Source: DASZHC01 sp035938215 (GTDB taxonomy: Bacteria > Verrucomicrobiota > Verrucomicrobiia > Chthoniobacterales > JAFAMB01). From it: a stretch of DNA of 12,151 nt. Position numbers and translations under genes: made by a program. Location of the stretch: the NCBI GenBank assembly GCA_035938215.1, contig DASZHC010000184.1:1-12151 (forward strand). Direction: 5' to 3'. Below are positions 1 to 6,402 of the stretch, in pieces; the first letter of the stretch is position 1; each line of letters opens with the position of its first letter. The notes beneath the pieces were generated by a model that saw only the letters and a program-made list of their open reading frames with translations, was not told the origin of the DNA and ran no database searches.

Positions 1-443
1 ACGACCTCGTCGTTCATCCCGAGATTGAGAATCGTGTCCATCATTCCCGGCATCGAGTCTCGCGCTCCGGAGCGCACCGAAAGCAGCAGGGGGTTATCAC
101 GATCAGCCAACCGTTTGCCGACGGATTTTTCGACCTTCGCAAGCGCAGCTGAAACCTGCTCATTCAGTTCAGGGGGGTAGCTCTTTTTGTTTTCGTAAAA
201 ATAGGTGCAGACCTCCGTTGTGATTGTAAATCCAGGGGGAACCGGCAGGCCGATGCGAGTCATCTCCGCCAGGTTTGCGCCCTTTCCACCGAGGAGCGGT
301 TTCATTTTCCCATCACCGTCCGCTTTTCCGTCGCCGAAATAATAGACGTAGCGGTTCTTTTTTGGGCTTTGCGCCTTCTTTGTCGGCTTAATAGCCTTGG
401 CCGACACCTTTTTAGAGGAAGGCTTTTTAAGTTTTTTTGCCAT
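1..443 (-). CDS. ppdK: Pyruvate, phosphate dikinase, N-terminal part (runs off the window)
   Basis: This is the first 147 codons of pyruvate phosphate dikinase, which interconverts pyruvate, ATP and Pi with PEP, AMP and PPi in the cytoplasm. The family is recognised from YYFGDGKADGDGKMKPLLGG (about residues 38-57), followed by KGANLAEM, then GLPVPPGFTITTEVC, and later LLLSVRSGARDSMPGMMDT, all hallmarks of the ATP-grasp nucleotide-binding domain. The first 30 residues are an unusually lysine-rich extension (AKKLKKPSSKKVSAK and onward) that precedes the conserved core. The ATG at 441-443 is the only sensible start; no clear Shine-Dalgarno site lies upstream. The rest of the gene lies to the left of the window. 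The family is seen directly; the role of the basic extension is unknown. Confidence 0.93.
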   Translation of the reverse strand, partial: MAKKLKKPSSKKVSAKAIKPTKKAQSPKKNRYVYYFGDGKADGDGKMKPLLGGKGANLAEMTRIGLPVPPGFTITTEVCTYFYENKKSYPPELNEQVSAALAKVEKSVGKRLADRDNPLLLSVRSGARDSMPGMMDTILNLGMNDEV

Positions 444-1056
444 AAATTGATATTCGAACAGGAGAACTTTAGGGAGCGGCACCTGTGCGCCGGAATTCTG
501 AAACTAACGAAGAGCATGAGCGTGTCAACGCCGTATACCGGCGCCTAAAGAGGTGCCAATGCAGAAGTTCAGAAGGCTGCATAGCTATCTCTTGGTCCGT
601 TGCGAATGAGCCGGGAACTTTGCGCTCGTTGTCGTGCTGATTTGAGGCGCGAAACCTTAAAAATCGCCCTCGTCCTGGATCTCGATCTCGAAGGCTGAGA
701 ATTTTGATCCGGAACCAAGGTACATTATTTGGCTTTCAGTGAGTCAGCGTCTCAGCAGAGGCTTGTATACGGGGTGGTAGCTCCGAGTTCGAGAGATCGA
801 GTTCGATTAGTTGCCTTGCGGAGAGATATACCTCGGATATCAAGGCCTGTCCTTGCTTAGCGAGGCCGCTTCGCCCAATCGGCGCTGCTCCAAAAGCGAC
901 CTTGAGATCCTTTCATCTCGCCGGTCTGAGGCGCAGCCTCGCTAGGTAATAAGAGCCTTAAGCCGCGAACAGCGGCTGGAAAAAAGAGAATTTTCAGAAA
1001 AACCGGAGCCCTGAGACGGAGAGTGACATTGGGGGGAAATGGATATCGACCGAATT
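444..1056. other. Intergenic spacer between the PUR-like gene and ppdK
   Basis: I see no convincing coding region on either strand in this 613-base stretch; the open frames are short and have no recognisable motif. It contains a foldable block at 856-946 (listed separately) and a hairpin AGCCGC/GCGGCT at 961-977. It may hold the ppdK promoter and leader, but I cannot point to clear -35/-10 boxes. Confidence 0.5.
856..946 (-). ncRNA. Candidate structured RNA element (unnamed)
   Basis: The two ends of this block pair over 11 positions: 856-866 (CTTAGCGAGGC) with 936-946 (GCCTCGCTAGG), with one G-U. Nested inside, 898-901 (GACC) pairs with 923-926 (GGTC), enclosing a 5-bp hairpin, 904-908 (GAGAT) with 915-919 (ATCTC). 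A closed outer stem with an inner two-tier hairpin is more structure than expected from a random spacer. The minus strand is preferred only because both flanking genes run that way. It matches none of the common RNAs I can recognise (SRP, RNase P, tmRNA, 6S). There is no U-tract, so it is not a simple terminator. It could be a leader element of ppdK, a small RNA, or chance. Confidence 0.25.
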
Positions 1057-1275
1057 CTAACCGTGTGCAGCCGGCACGCGGTCGGCCGACTGGATGACTT
1101 CGCCGGCCGTTGCCATGAATTCTTCCAAGCCGGTGCTCGGAATGATGATCGTGTTGCGACGACCATGCGCCTCCTCGGTGATGCGCATAAAGCGGCCGCG
1201 TTCGTTCTCTCTGAATTCAATGTAAAAATGCTTCCGCTCGACTTGGAGTTCTTTCGCTACAATTACGTTATCCAT
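1057..1275 (-). CDS. Small PUR-alpha-like nucleic-acid-binding protein (72 aa)
   Basis: This 72-residue protein resembles the single PUR repeat found in bacterial PUR-alpha-type proteins. The pattern HFYIEFRENERGRFMRITE followed by a glycine-arginine turn and NTIIIPSTG (about residues 16-50) is the typical beta-strand core, with a short C-terminal helix region (LEEFMATAGEVIQSA). Family members bind single-stranded DNA or RNA; a role here is inferred, not shown. The ATG at 1273-1275 is the first start after an upstream in-frame TAG, and there is no clear Shine-Dalgarno site. It lies 131 bases downstream of rnr on the same strand and could be co-transcribed with it. An open frame on the opposite strand (1039-1347) is considered its shadow. 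Confidence 0.75.
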   Translation of the reverse strand: MDNVIVAKELQVERKHFYIEFRENERGRFMRITEEAHGRRNTIIIPSTGLEEFMATAGEVIQSADRVPAAHG

Positions 1276-1406
1276 GATGCTTTTGGAGGGCTACCACTTA
1301 ACCATATTACATCTTACCAGCTACCATCGGAGGAGGAATCCTGCTAAATGACACAAAACTTCTTCGTGGTAAAACAATAAAATTCGCAGATTTGACGATA
1401 AAACCG

Positions 1407-3551
1407 TTATTCTTTTGACACCAAAACAAAATCGATTTGTTGCTTAAACGGTTCTACTCGCTGAACCCGCACCACAAGTCGATCTCCAATTCCGAAACTG
1501 GCATGACTCCGGCGGCCCGTGAGTCGGTGGCGCACAGCATCAAATACAAAAAAATCGTGATTGAGTGAGGAAACATGGATCAGGCCGACCATCAATTCCT
1601 CCGTCAGTTCCACTACGAGGCCATAGTTACGCACTTCGATAACTGCTCCTCTCAGCCGGTGCGGTTTTCGGATCAATCCCGCGAAATACTCAAGCTTTTT
1701 CATACGAACGGCTTCCCGCTCCGCGTCCACGGCAATCCGCTCGGTTATTGAGATGTGCTCACTGATCGACGCGAGATCGAGCGAACGCGGCAGTGCTCCT
1801 TTACGGGTTGAGAGTAGGCGCCCAAACGCACGGTGCACGATGAGGTCAGCATACCGGCGAATCGGACTGGTGAAATGAGCGTAGTTGCTTTTGGACAAGC
1901 CGTAGTGCCCAAGAGCATCAGGCGAGTAGAGAGCCTTTCGCAAGCTGCGCAGCAACCCTATTTTCAGCGCCCCTTCTTCTGGTCTGCCAACAAGGAATTT
2001 CAGAAAACGCTGCATCTCTCGCCGCTGCGCAAGATCGCCCACATCCAATCCGTAAGATCGAATCTGTTCCCGAAACTCAAGAAGCCGTTGCGGATCGGGA
2101 TCCTCATGCACACGGTAGATTGACGGCACAGCACGACGCTTAATTTCTTTGGCCACAACTTCGTTGGCAAGAAGCATGAATTCTTCGATTAATTGGTGCG
2201 ATGCATCATTTTCTTCTCGCTCCAAGGCAATCGCTTTTCCCTGGTCGTCCAATCGCACCCGAACCTCTGGCATATCGAGTTCAAGAGCACCCTGCTGAAA
2301 CCTGCGCCTTCTTAGAATCGAGGCCAATTCCCAGGCCCGATGAACATGTTCCCCAGTCGGGTCGACCGGTTTCCTTTGAAGAAGCGCAAACGCCTGGCGA
2401 TATGTCAGCCGCGCATTGCTGCGAATGACAGTCGCGGCAAATCGGTAACCTCGAATCGTGCCGGATCGGCTCAAATTTACAAAAACACTCTTGGTCAGGT
2501 GGTCCTCATTTGGACGCAGGCTGCAAACGCCGTTGGAGAGGCGTTCAGGCAACATCGGAAGCACGCGATCAGGAAAGTAAACACTGTTGCCTCGCCTGAA
2601 GGCTTCGCGATCGAGCGCCGACCCTGCTTTGACGTAGTGCGACACATCCGCAATGTGAATGCCCACGGTCCAACCGTTTTCAGTCTCTGCAACATGGATC
2701 GCGTCATCGAAATCGCGCGCATCCTCCGGATCGATCGTAAATATAGGAGTAGCGCGCAAATCTTCCCGACCGTGGAAATCAATGTCGCGCAATTCAAGCG
2801 GAATCTGGTCTGCCTCCTTCAGCACCTGCTCAGGAAAGGCAATCGGCAGATTATATTTCCGGATAATCGATAGAATATCGACTCCAGGCTCTTTTGAAGA
2901 TCCCAGAATTTCAATGATTTCTCCTTCCGGATTGACGTGCCGGTGTTCCCACGGTTCCAGGCGCACCACAACCTTGTCATTAACTTCCGGGGCGCGTAAC
3001 AACCTGCCCGCTTTCAAGGTGACGTAGATATCGTGCACAAGCGCAGGTTCATCCGGAACCACATAGTAAAAATTCTTTGAGCGTTGAAGAGTGCCGACAA
3101 TGGTCTCGTTCGCTCTCTTAAGAATCTTGATAATTCGACCTTCGCGAGTTGCTCGCTGCCGGGCTCTGTGCTGAGTGGCTACGCGATCACGAATAATCCT
3201 CGCGACCACTCGATCCCGGTGCATCGCCGTACTCTGGTTTTCGGCGGCAATGTAGAGATCGCCACGTCCGTCGCCGGATTCATTGATGACGTAACCGAAT
3301 CCCTGCGGATTTACCTGAAGCGCCCCGACGACCAAGTCAGCCTCTTTCGGTAGAACGTAACGATCCTTCCGAATGCGGGCCAACCTTCCTCGAGTCTCAA
3401 GTTCGTTCAGGAGTTTTCGAAAGCCGGCCCGTTGCTCTACCGAGATGCGGAGTCGCTTCGCAAGGTCGGTTTTGTTCAGTGGCTGATACCGTGGCGACCC
3501 AAGTAACTCGAGCAGCCGTCGTTCCAATGATTTTTGATCGCGAGCGCCCAT
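1407..3551 (-). CDS. rnr: Ribonuclease R, RNB-family 3'-5' exoribonuclease
   Basis: This 714-residue protein is RNase R (VacB), a processive, Mg-dependent 3'-5' exoribonuclease that degrades structured RNA. Domain order: an N-terminal winged-helix region (about 1-70), two cold-shock-like OB domains (about 75-220), the RNB catalytic domain (about 255-580), and a C-terminal S1 domain (about 632-712). The catalytic motif TIDPEDARDFDDAIHV is intact, with D274, D280, D282 and D283 at the positions of the four essential aspartates of the E. coli enzyme. HFTSPIRRYADL (559-570) is the second RNB signature. It is about 100 residues shorter than the E. coli protein, mostly because the lysine-rich C-terminal tail is absent: the protein ends directly after the S1 domain. 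The ATG at 3549-3551 starts the conserved region. It is transcribed away from the tRNA-Gly gene. Confidence 0.96.
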   Translation of the reverse strand: MGARDQKSLERRLLELLGSPRYQPLNKTDLAKRLRISVEQRAGFRKLLNELETRGRLARIRKDRYVLPKEADLVVGALQVNPQGFGYVINESGDGRGDLYIAAENQSTAMHRDRVVARIIRDRVATQHRARQRATREGRIIKILKRANETIVGTLQRSKNFYYVVPDEPALVHDIYVTLKAGRLLRAPEVNDKVVVRLEPWEHRHVNPEGEIIEILGSSKEPGVDILSIIRKYNLPIAFPEQVLKEADQIPLELRDIDFHGREDLRATPIFTIDPEDARDFDDAIHVAETENGWTVGIHIADVSHYVKAGSALDREAFRRGNSVYFPDRVLPMLPERLSNGVCSLRPNEDHLTKSVFVNLSRSGTIRGYRFAATVIRSNARLTYRQAFALLQRKPVDPTGEHVHRAWELASILRRRRFQQGALELDMPEVRVRLDDQGKAIALEREENDASHQLIEEFMLLANEVVAKEIKRRAVPSIYRVHEDPDPQRLLEFREQIRSYGLDVGDLAQRREMQRFLKFLVGRPEEGALKIGLLRSLRKALYSPDALGHYGLSKSNYAHFTSPIRRYADLIVHRAFGRLLSTRKGALPRSLDLASISEHISITERIAVDAEREAVRMKKLEYFAGLIRKPHRLRGAVIEVRNYGLVVELTEELMVGLIHVSSLNHDFFVFDAVRHRLTGRRSHASFGIGDRLVVRVQRVEPFKQQIDFVLVSKE

Positions 3552-3606
3552 GCTGCCTTGAAGCCGAATTCTAAGGGCGAATGCCCGTTAAGTCCATTGT
3601 TCTGAG

Positions 3607-3634
3607 TTGCACAGGCATTTGGATGCGTTAGTAT
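3607..3634 (+). promoter_or_regulatory. Possible sigma70-type promoter of tRNA-Gly
   Basis: TTGCAC (3607-3612) and TAGTAT (3629-3634) are separated by 16 bases and lie about 47 bases before the tRNA 5' end. The -10 matches the consensus at 4 of 6 positions and the -35 at 3 of 6. Placement is reasonable, but the match is weak. Confidence 0.3.
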
Positions 3635-3680
3635 CGACATGCTCAGACCCGGGCGCGAGTGTCTTGCCGCGGGCGGCATT

Positions 3681-3751
3681 GCGGGTGTAGTTCAATGGCA
3701 GAACGTGAGCTTCCCAAGCTCAACACGAGGGTTCGATTCCCTTCACCCGCT
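3681..3751 (+). tRNA. tRNA-Gly (anticodon CCC)
   Basis: A full cloverleaf can be drawn. The acceptor arm is GCGGGTG (3681-3687) with CACCCGC (3744-3750); the D stem is GTTC/GAAC; the anticodon stem is TGAGC/GCTCA (3706-3710 with 3718-3722) around the loop TTCCCAA, giving anticodon CCC; the variable loop has four bases; the T stem is GAGGG/CCCTT around TTCGATT. The discriminator is T3751. CCA is not encoded (TTTCG follows). The gene sits exactly where the housekeeping minus-strand genes give way to repeats and accessory genes, which is typical of tRNA-associated insertion hotspots, but no second copy of its 3' end is seen in the window. Confidence 0.95.
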
Positions 3752-3754
3752 TTC

Positions 3755-3775
3755 GCCCGCTCGTTCCTCGCGGGC
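3755..3775. repeat. Inverted repeat just after the tRNA
   Basis: GCCCGC (3755-3760) and GCGGGC (3770-3775) form a perfect 6-bp stem with a 9-base loop, starting four bases after the tRNA 3' end. It could help end or process the tRNA transcript, but there is no T-tract, so a classical terminator is not supported. It is also the leading edge of the repeat region that follows. Confidence 0.5.
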
Positions 3776-3793
3776 TACAGCGCGGCAGGCCCC

Positions 3794-4060
3794 GCTTTAG
3801 GCTACCCTGTTAAACATGACCCACCCAAAGGGCGAAAGCGTCGCGCCGAAGTGCCGCCTCAGCGGCCCGAAGGCGGACCAACCGCTTTCGGCTACCCCGA
3901 TAAATGCGATCCACCCAAAGGCGAAAGCGTCGCCGAAGTGCCGCCTCAGCGGCTCGAAGGGGACCAACCGCTTTCAGCTACCCCGTTAAACATGACCTAC
4001 CCAAAAAGGCGAAAGCGTCGCGCCGAAGTGCCGCCTCAACGGCTCGAAGGCGGACCAACC
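3794..4060. repeat. Tandem array of three ~90-bp hairpin-forming repeat units
   Basis: Three direct copies start at 3794, 3884 and 3970 (unit lengths 90, 86 and 91). Each begins with GCTTTNNGCTACCC, continues through a variable stretch to a CACCCAAAG-like or TACCCAAAA-like core and GGCGAAAGCGTCG, and ends with GTGCCGCCTCAGCGG and GGACCAACC. Each unit carries nested inverted repeats. In unit 1, CGAAAGCG (3833-3840) pairs with CGCTTTCG (3883-3890), and inside it CCGCCT (3854-3859) pairs with AGGCGG (3871-3876). This architecture is REP/BIME-like rather than CRISPR-like. The array can be read in open frames, but unit lengths that are not all multiples of three argue against real coding. The third unit stops where the GIY-YIG gene begins. 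Confidence 0.85.
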
Positions 4061-4065
4061 CAACG

Positions 4066-4308
4066 ATGCACTACGTTTACATTCTCGAATCCCTTGCTGT
4101 GCCCGGTCACTTCTACATTGGATCCACCGATAATCTGCGGCAGCGCTTGCGGCAGCATCAGGCCGACGTCGATGCTCATACGGCCAAGTACCGTCCTTGG
4201 AAGCTCAAAACCTACTTGGCATTCGAGAAGAAAGCGACTGCGGTTCGTTTCGAGAGTTACCTCAAATCCGGCTCAGGTCGGGCATTTTGTAAGCGCCACT
4301 TCGACTAG
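4066..4308 (+). CDS. Small GIY-YIG nuclease-domain protein (80 aa)
   Basis: This is an 80-residue stand-alone GIY-YIG domain of the short UPF0213/YhbQ-like type. Motifs in order are HYVYILES (residues 2-9, the 'GIY' strand), FYIGSTDN (16-23, the 'YIG' strand), NLRQRLRQH (23-31, with R27 as the likely catalytic arginine), and ARFESYLKSGSG (with E63 as the likely metal-binding glutamate). The fold cuts DNA in characterised families; the substrate here is unknown. An in-frame extension upstream reads through the tandem repeats, so the ATG at 4066, directly before the conserved core, is the better start. Repeat units lie on both sides of the gene, which makes it look like a cassette sitting within the array. 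Confidence 0.85.
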   Translation: MHYVYILESLAVPGHFYIGSTDNLRQRLRQHQADVDAHTAKYRPWKLKTYLAFEKKATAVRFESYLKSGSGRAFCKRHFD

Positions 4309-4341
4309 TGGCTCGTCGCCTTTTTTCAAAGGGCTCCACTA
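4306..4341 (+). terminator. Two-tier stem-loop at the end of the GIY-YIG gene
   Basis: TAGTGG (4306-4311, starting at the stop codon) pairs with CCACTA (4336-4341). Inside, CCTTT (4319-4323) pairs with AAAGG (4328-4332) around a TTTC loop. The position fits a transcript end for the GIY-YIG gene, but the stem is interrupted and no T-tract follows, so intrinsic termination is uncertain. Confidence 0.3.
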
Positions 4342-4348
4342 CCAGCCC

Positions 4349-4430
4349 CTTTCAGCTACCCCGATAAAAAGGGAACAACGCAAAGGGCGAAACGGCTGGC
4401 CGAGGGGCCACGTCAGCGGTAGGGTCATGA
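4349..4430. repeat. Diverged fourth copy of the hairpin repeat, after the GIY-YIG gene
   Basis: The sequence resumes with CTTTCAGCTACCCCGATAAA, nearly the same as the start of units 2 and 3 of the array, and then continues with a recognisable but diverged AAAGGGCGAAA core. The bases just before it (ACCAGCCC) resemble the ACCAACC that ends each upstream unit. The GIY-YIG gene therefore sits at the unit boundary. Identity fades after about 4395. Confidence 0.7.
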
Positions 4431-4496
4431 CTATCCATCTGGCCTCTTTTTTCGACTGCGTAGGAGCGAAATCGGTTTTGCTTTATTGAACGCCAC

Positions 4497-4742
4497 ATGC
4501 GTTCACAATTGTCATCAGAAATCAGTCGGAGCGGTCGGCGTCGATGGTTACAAGTCGACGAAATGCCATTTAGTAGGGCGATCACCTACAAGCTAATAGA
4601 CGCCGGATTGAGCGTAGTCGTTACCTGGCCTGGAAGTAGGCGAGGCCGCCGTCTGATCGACGGTGACAGTCTGGACTCGTACCTGGAAGGCTTAACAGCA
4701 AAACAGGCTTTGGCCGAGGTGAAACCCAATGAGGCCGCATGA
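4497..4742 (+). CDS. Small helix-turn-helix protein, excisionase/MerR-like
   Basis: This 81-residue protein contains MPFSRAITYKLIDAGL (23-38), a helix-turn-helix of the kind found in excisionase/HTH_17 proteins. It is followed by a basic wing (GSRRGRRLIDGDSLDSYLEGL, with the RR and IDGDSL elements at about 47-66). Such proteins direct phage or island excision, or act as small repressors. The basic N-terminus (RSGRRRW) precedes the domain, so M23 is an alternative start. No integrase gene lies next to it, so it may be an orphan. It is the first accessory gene after the repeat array. Confidence 0.5.
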   Translation: MRSQLSSEISRSGRRRWLQVDEMPFSRAITYKLIDAGLSVVVTWPGSRRGRRLIDGDSLDSYLEGLTAKQALAEVKPNEAA

Positions 4743-4834
4743 ATACGGAAGCATCCAACCCGTCTCTGGGAATCACCGGTGGAAGGTTGTTGAGGGTGAC
4801 TAACCCGGCGAATGCCACCGGAGTCGATTGTTAG
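4739..4834 (+). CDS. Possible 31-residue ORF overlapping the HTH gene stop (ATGA)
   Basis: The ATG at 4739 overlaps the TGA of the helix-turn-helix gene in an ATGA arrangement typical of translational coupling. The product would be 31 residues (MNTEASNPSLGITGGRLLRV and so on to VDC) with no motif I recognise. Overlap is the only support. It may be a truncated or chance frame. The next 170 bases, up to the HNH gene, show nothing else. Confidence 0.2.
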   Translation: MNTEASNPSLGITGGRLLRVTNPANATGVDC

Positions 4835-5006
4835 CCATTTTTGAGATCCAAATTGCGAAAACCTTCGTCTCTTGTCTGCATAGATGCGGACATGTATGCA
4901 TTCAATTCCGGCGCCCATGAAAAACCAGAGTGACTCCACGCAAAGCAAACTGGATGCCGTTGCGCCAAATAAAACGAAGCACTAGAGTAGACTTTTGTAC
5001 GACCCT

Positions 5007-5690
5007 ATGGCCGAACCGCCTGCCGCATCAACGATCTGTTATCTGTGCGCCCAGCCTTTGGTCGAACCGACCGATGTGGACCACGTGCCAGCGAAGTGTT
5101 TCTTTGCGCCTTCGATTCGCAGGGCCCTGAACTTATCCCAACTTATTACGATCCGCGTGCACCGCCATTGCAATCATTCGTTCAGATTGGATGAAGAATA
5201 TTTCCTTTATTCACTTGTACCGCTTGCGCTCGGTTCAACCGCGGCAAATGAAGCTTATAAGCGCATCCGGGAGAAATTCCGCCGCATGAAGAATCGCCCT
5301 CTCGTTATGCAGATTCTCAAAGAGTTTGAACCTCGTACTGGCGGCTTGGTGCTACCGGGCGGTAAAGTCCTCAAACGGTTCAATCCCAACCGCATTGAGC
5401 GGGTCATTTGGAAAATCGTGCGCGGACTGTTTTTTCGTCACCACGGCAAAACGCTTCCGGAAAAACTCGAATTGACTTGGACCTTTACCGGACCCGATGA
5501 CGGACCGCCACCAAAGGAATTTCAAATGTTTACGGCGAATCATCCGTCTTATGGAGATTATCCCGGCGTCTTTGCTTATCAATTTGATGCCTACCCGGAG
5601 GTAACTCCAACCGTTCACTACTGGACATTGCTGTTTTGGGACAAGATTATCATTACCGCTGCGTTCGGTCATACTGTTGATGAACTTTGA
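5007..5690 (+). CDS. HNH-type putative endonuclease, unnamed family
   Basis: This is a 227-residue protein with an N-terminal treble-clef/HNH-like module: CYLC (C11, C14), then TDVDHVPAKCFF (D25, H26, with the P-A-K pattern common in this group), then VHRHCNHSFRLDEEYF (H52, H54, C55, N56, H57). The DH pair and the C-N-H segment are the expected metal and catalytic positions. The rest (70-227) is rich in aromatic residues and has no motif I recognise. The start is uncertain: an in-frame TTG at 4995 adds four residues, but the ATG at 5007 is preferred. It is the first gene of a close-packed plus-strand set that ends after the SIR2-like gene. DNA cleavage is inferred from the fold only. Confidence 0.6.
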   Translation: MAEPPAASTICYLCAQPLVEPTDVDHVPAKCFFAPSIRRALNLSQLITIRVHRHCNHSFRLDEEYFLYSLVPLALGSTAANEAYKRIREKFRRMKNRPLVMQILKEFEPRTGGLVLPGGKVLKRFNPNRIERVIWKIVRGLFFRHHGKTLPEKLELTWTFTGPDDGPPPKEFQMFTANHPSYGDYPGVFAYQFDAYPEVTPTVHYWTLLFWDKIIITAAFGHTVDEL

Positions 5691-5808
5691 ATCGCCAAGC
5701 GCTTATTTGCACCGAGCCCTTGCTGCGACGATCGCCGGCAATGAAGAGGACACTTTTGTTTTGGATGACGGAACAATTGTGGGCAGGTGGGATCCCAAAC
5801 GGGCTTAA
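5680..5808 (+). CDS. Small unknown protein (42 aa), overlaps the HNH gene end
   Basis: The ATG at 5680 lies 11 bases before the end of the HNH gene's stop codon in another frame, suggesting coupled translation. The 42 residues begin MNFESPSAYLHRALAATIAG and end with VLDDGTIVGRWDPKRA, an ordinary soluble composition with an acidic middle. No family is recognised. Overlap with the gene before and a 6-base gap to the gene after support it as a real operon member. It could serve as a small partner or antidote, but nothing in the sequence says so. Confidence 0.45.
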   Translation: MNFESPSAYLHRALAATIAGNEEDTFVLDDGTIVGRWDPKRA

Positions 5809-5814
5809 ACGGCC

Positions 5815-6060
5815 ATGAGCTTTATTTGCGACATTGAAGCTTTTGTCACGACAGCCACTCCTACGGAATTAAAACTTACTGGCAATTGGCCTTTGGTTTG
5901 GCTGCAAGCACCCCAGTCTACTCAGATTCTACGCAAACTTTTGCCAGGTGAAAGCTTGGAGTCTCCAGCCGGCCCGTTTCAGCGAATGGAAATCGGCGGT
6001 AATCGAGGAGCTTGGCCGAAACTGCAACTTGGCGATCGCGTCATAGTTCGCTGTTTTTAA
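5815..6060 (+). CDS. Unknown small protein (81 aa)
   Basis: This is an 81-residue protein starting at ATG 5815, six bases after the stop of the preceding small ORF. It has several tryptophans (NWPLVWLQ, GAWPKLQ) and ends GDRVIVRCF, a beta-rich pattern without a known motif. It has no signal peptide or membrane segment. I do not recognise the family. Tight spacing argues that it belongs to the HNH-to-SIR2 operon. Confidence 0.5.
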   Translation: MSFICDIEAFVTTATPTELKLTGNWPLVWLQAPQSTQILRKLLPGESLESPAGPFQRMEIGGNRGAWPKLQLGDRVIVRCF

Positions 6061-6114
6061 ATTCCTATGAGATCGAACGAGTCGGCCGATTGGTGGAAAA
6101 CGGCAGATTGAATT

Positions 6115-6387
6115 ATGAGTGATAGGAGTATTTCTTGGTGCGGCACGGTCTCCAATGAACTCGCGGAGAAAGGTCCAGTGTCCTTCACGTCCCGCCGGCT
6201 TGAGAAACAGGAGCACTTATTTGCTCATCGCTGTGCTTTATTCTATACCCCGACGGAGAATATCCCTGTTGACTATATCGGAAATGGGCCACTCGATATT
6301 ATGTTGCCGGTAGCGCCTCCCGACTACACCGATTTTTGTGAAATCCCATCATATCGCAGTCCTCGTTTCTGGGTTGACCTTATCTAA
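6115..6387 (+). CDS. Unknown ORF, probably the 5' part of a split RusA-like gene
   Basis: The 90-residue frame starts at ATG 6115 and ends at TAA 6385-6387. It is in the same frame as the RusA-like ORF that opens at 6403, with only 15 bases between the TAA and that ORF's first start codon. Its last residues (PSYRSPRFWVDLI) read smoothly across the stop into RQTGKLRWRPISSARV, as expected for the N-terminal half of a RusA-type protein. The first 50 residues show no motif. The simplest reading is one gene of 615 bases broken by a nonsense codon. Alternatives are two separate genes or readthrough. Confidence 0.4.
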   Translation: MSDRSISWCGTVSNELAEKGPVSFTSRRLEKQEHLFAHRCALFYTPTENIPVDYIGNGPLDIMLPVAPPDYTDFCEIPSYRSPRFWVDLI

Positions 6388-6402
6388 CGGCAAACAGGAA
6401 AG

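Noticed and set aside
961..977. Hairpin AGCCGC/GCGGCT as an intrinsic terminator
   Set aside because: On the plus strand it is followed by A-rich sequence, and on the minus strand the T-run precedes rather than follows the stem.
1039..1347. Plus-strand 102-residue open frame opposite the PUR-like gene
   Set aside because: It mirrors the minus-strand gene, which has a recognisable PUR pattern; the plus frame has none.
1833..3353. Several long plus-strand open frames inside rnr
   Set aside because: RNase R on the minus strand is full length with intact motifs, so these are antisense shadows.
3794..4060. CRISPR array
   Set aside because: Units of ~90 bp are contiguous without unique spacers and contain internal hairpins; there are no cas genes.
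3659..4489. A 276-residue plus-strand frame through the tRNA and repeat array
   Set aside because: It translates the tRNA gene and repeats, and reads the GIY-YIG gene out of frame.
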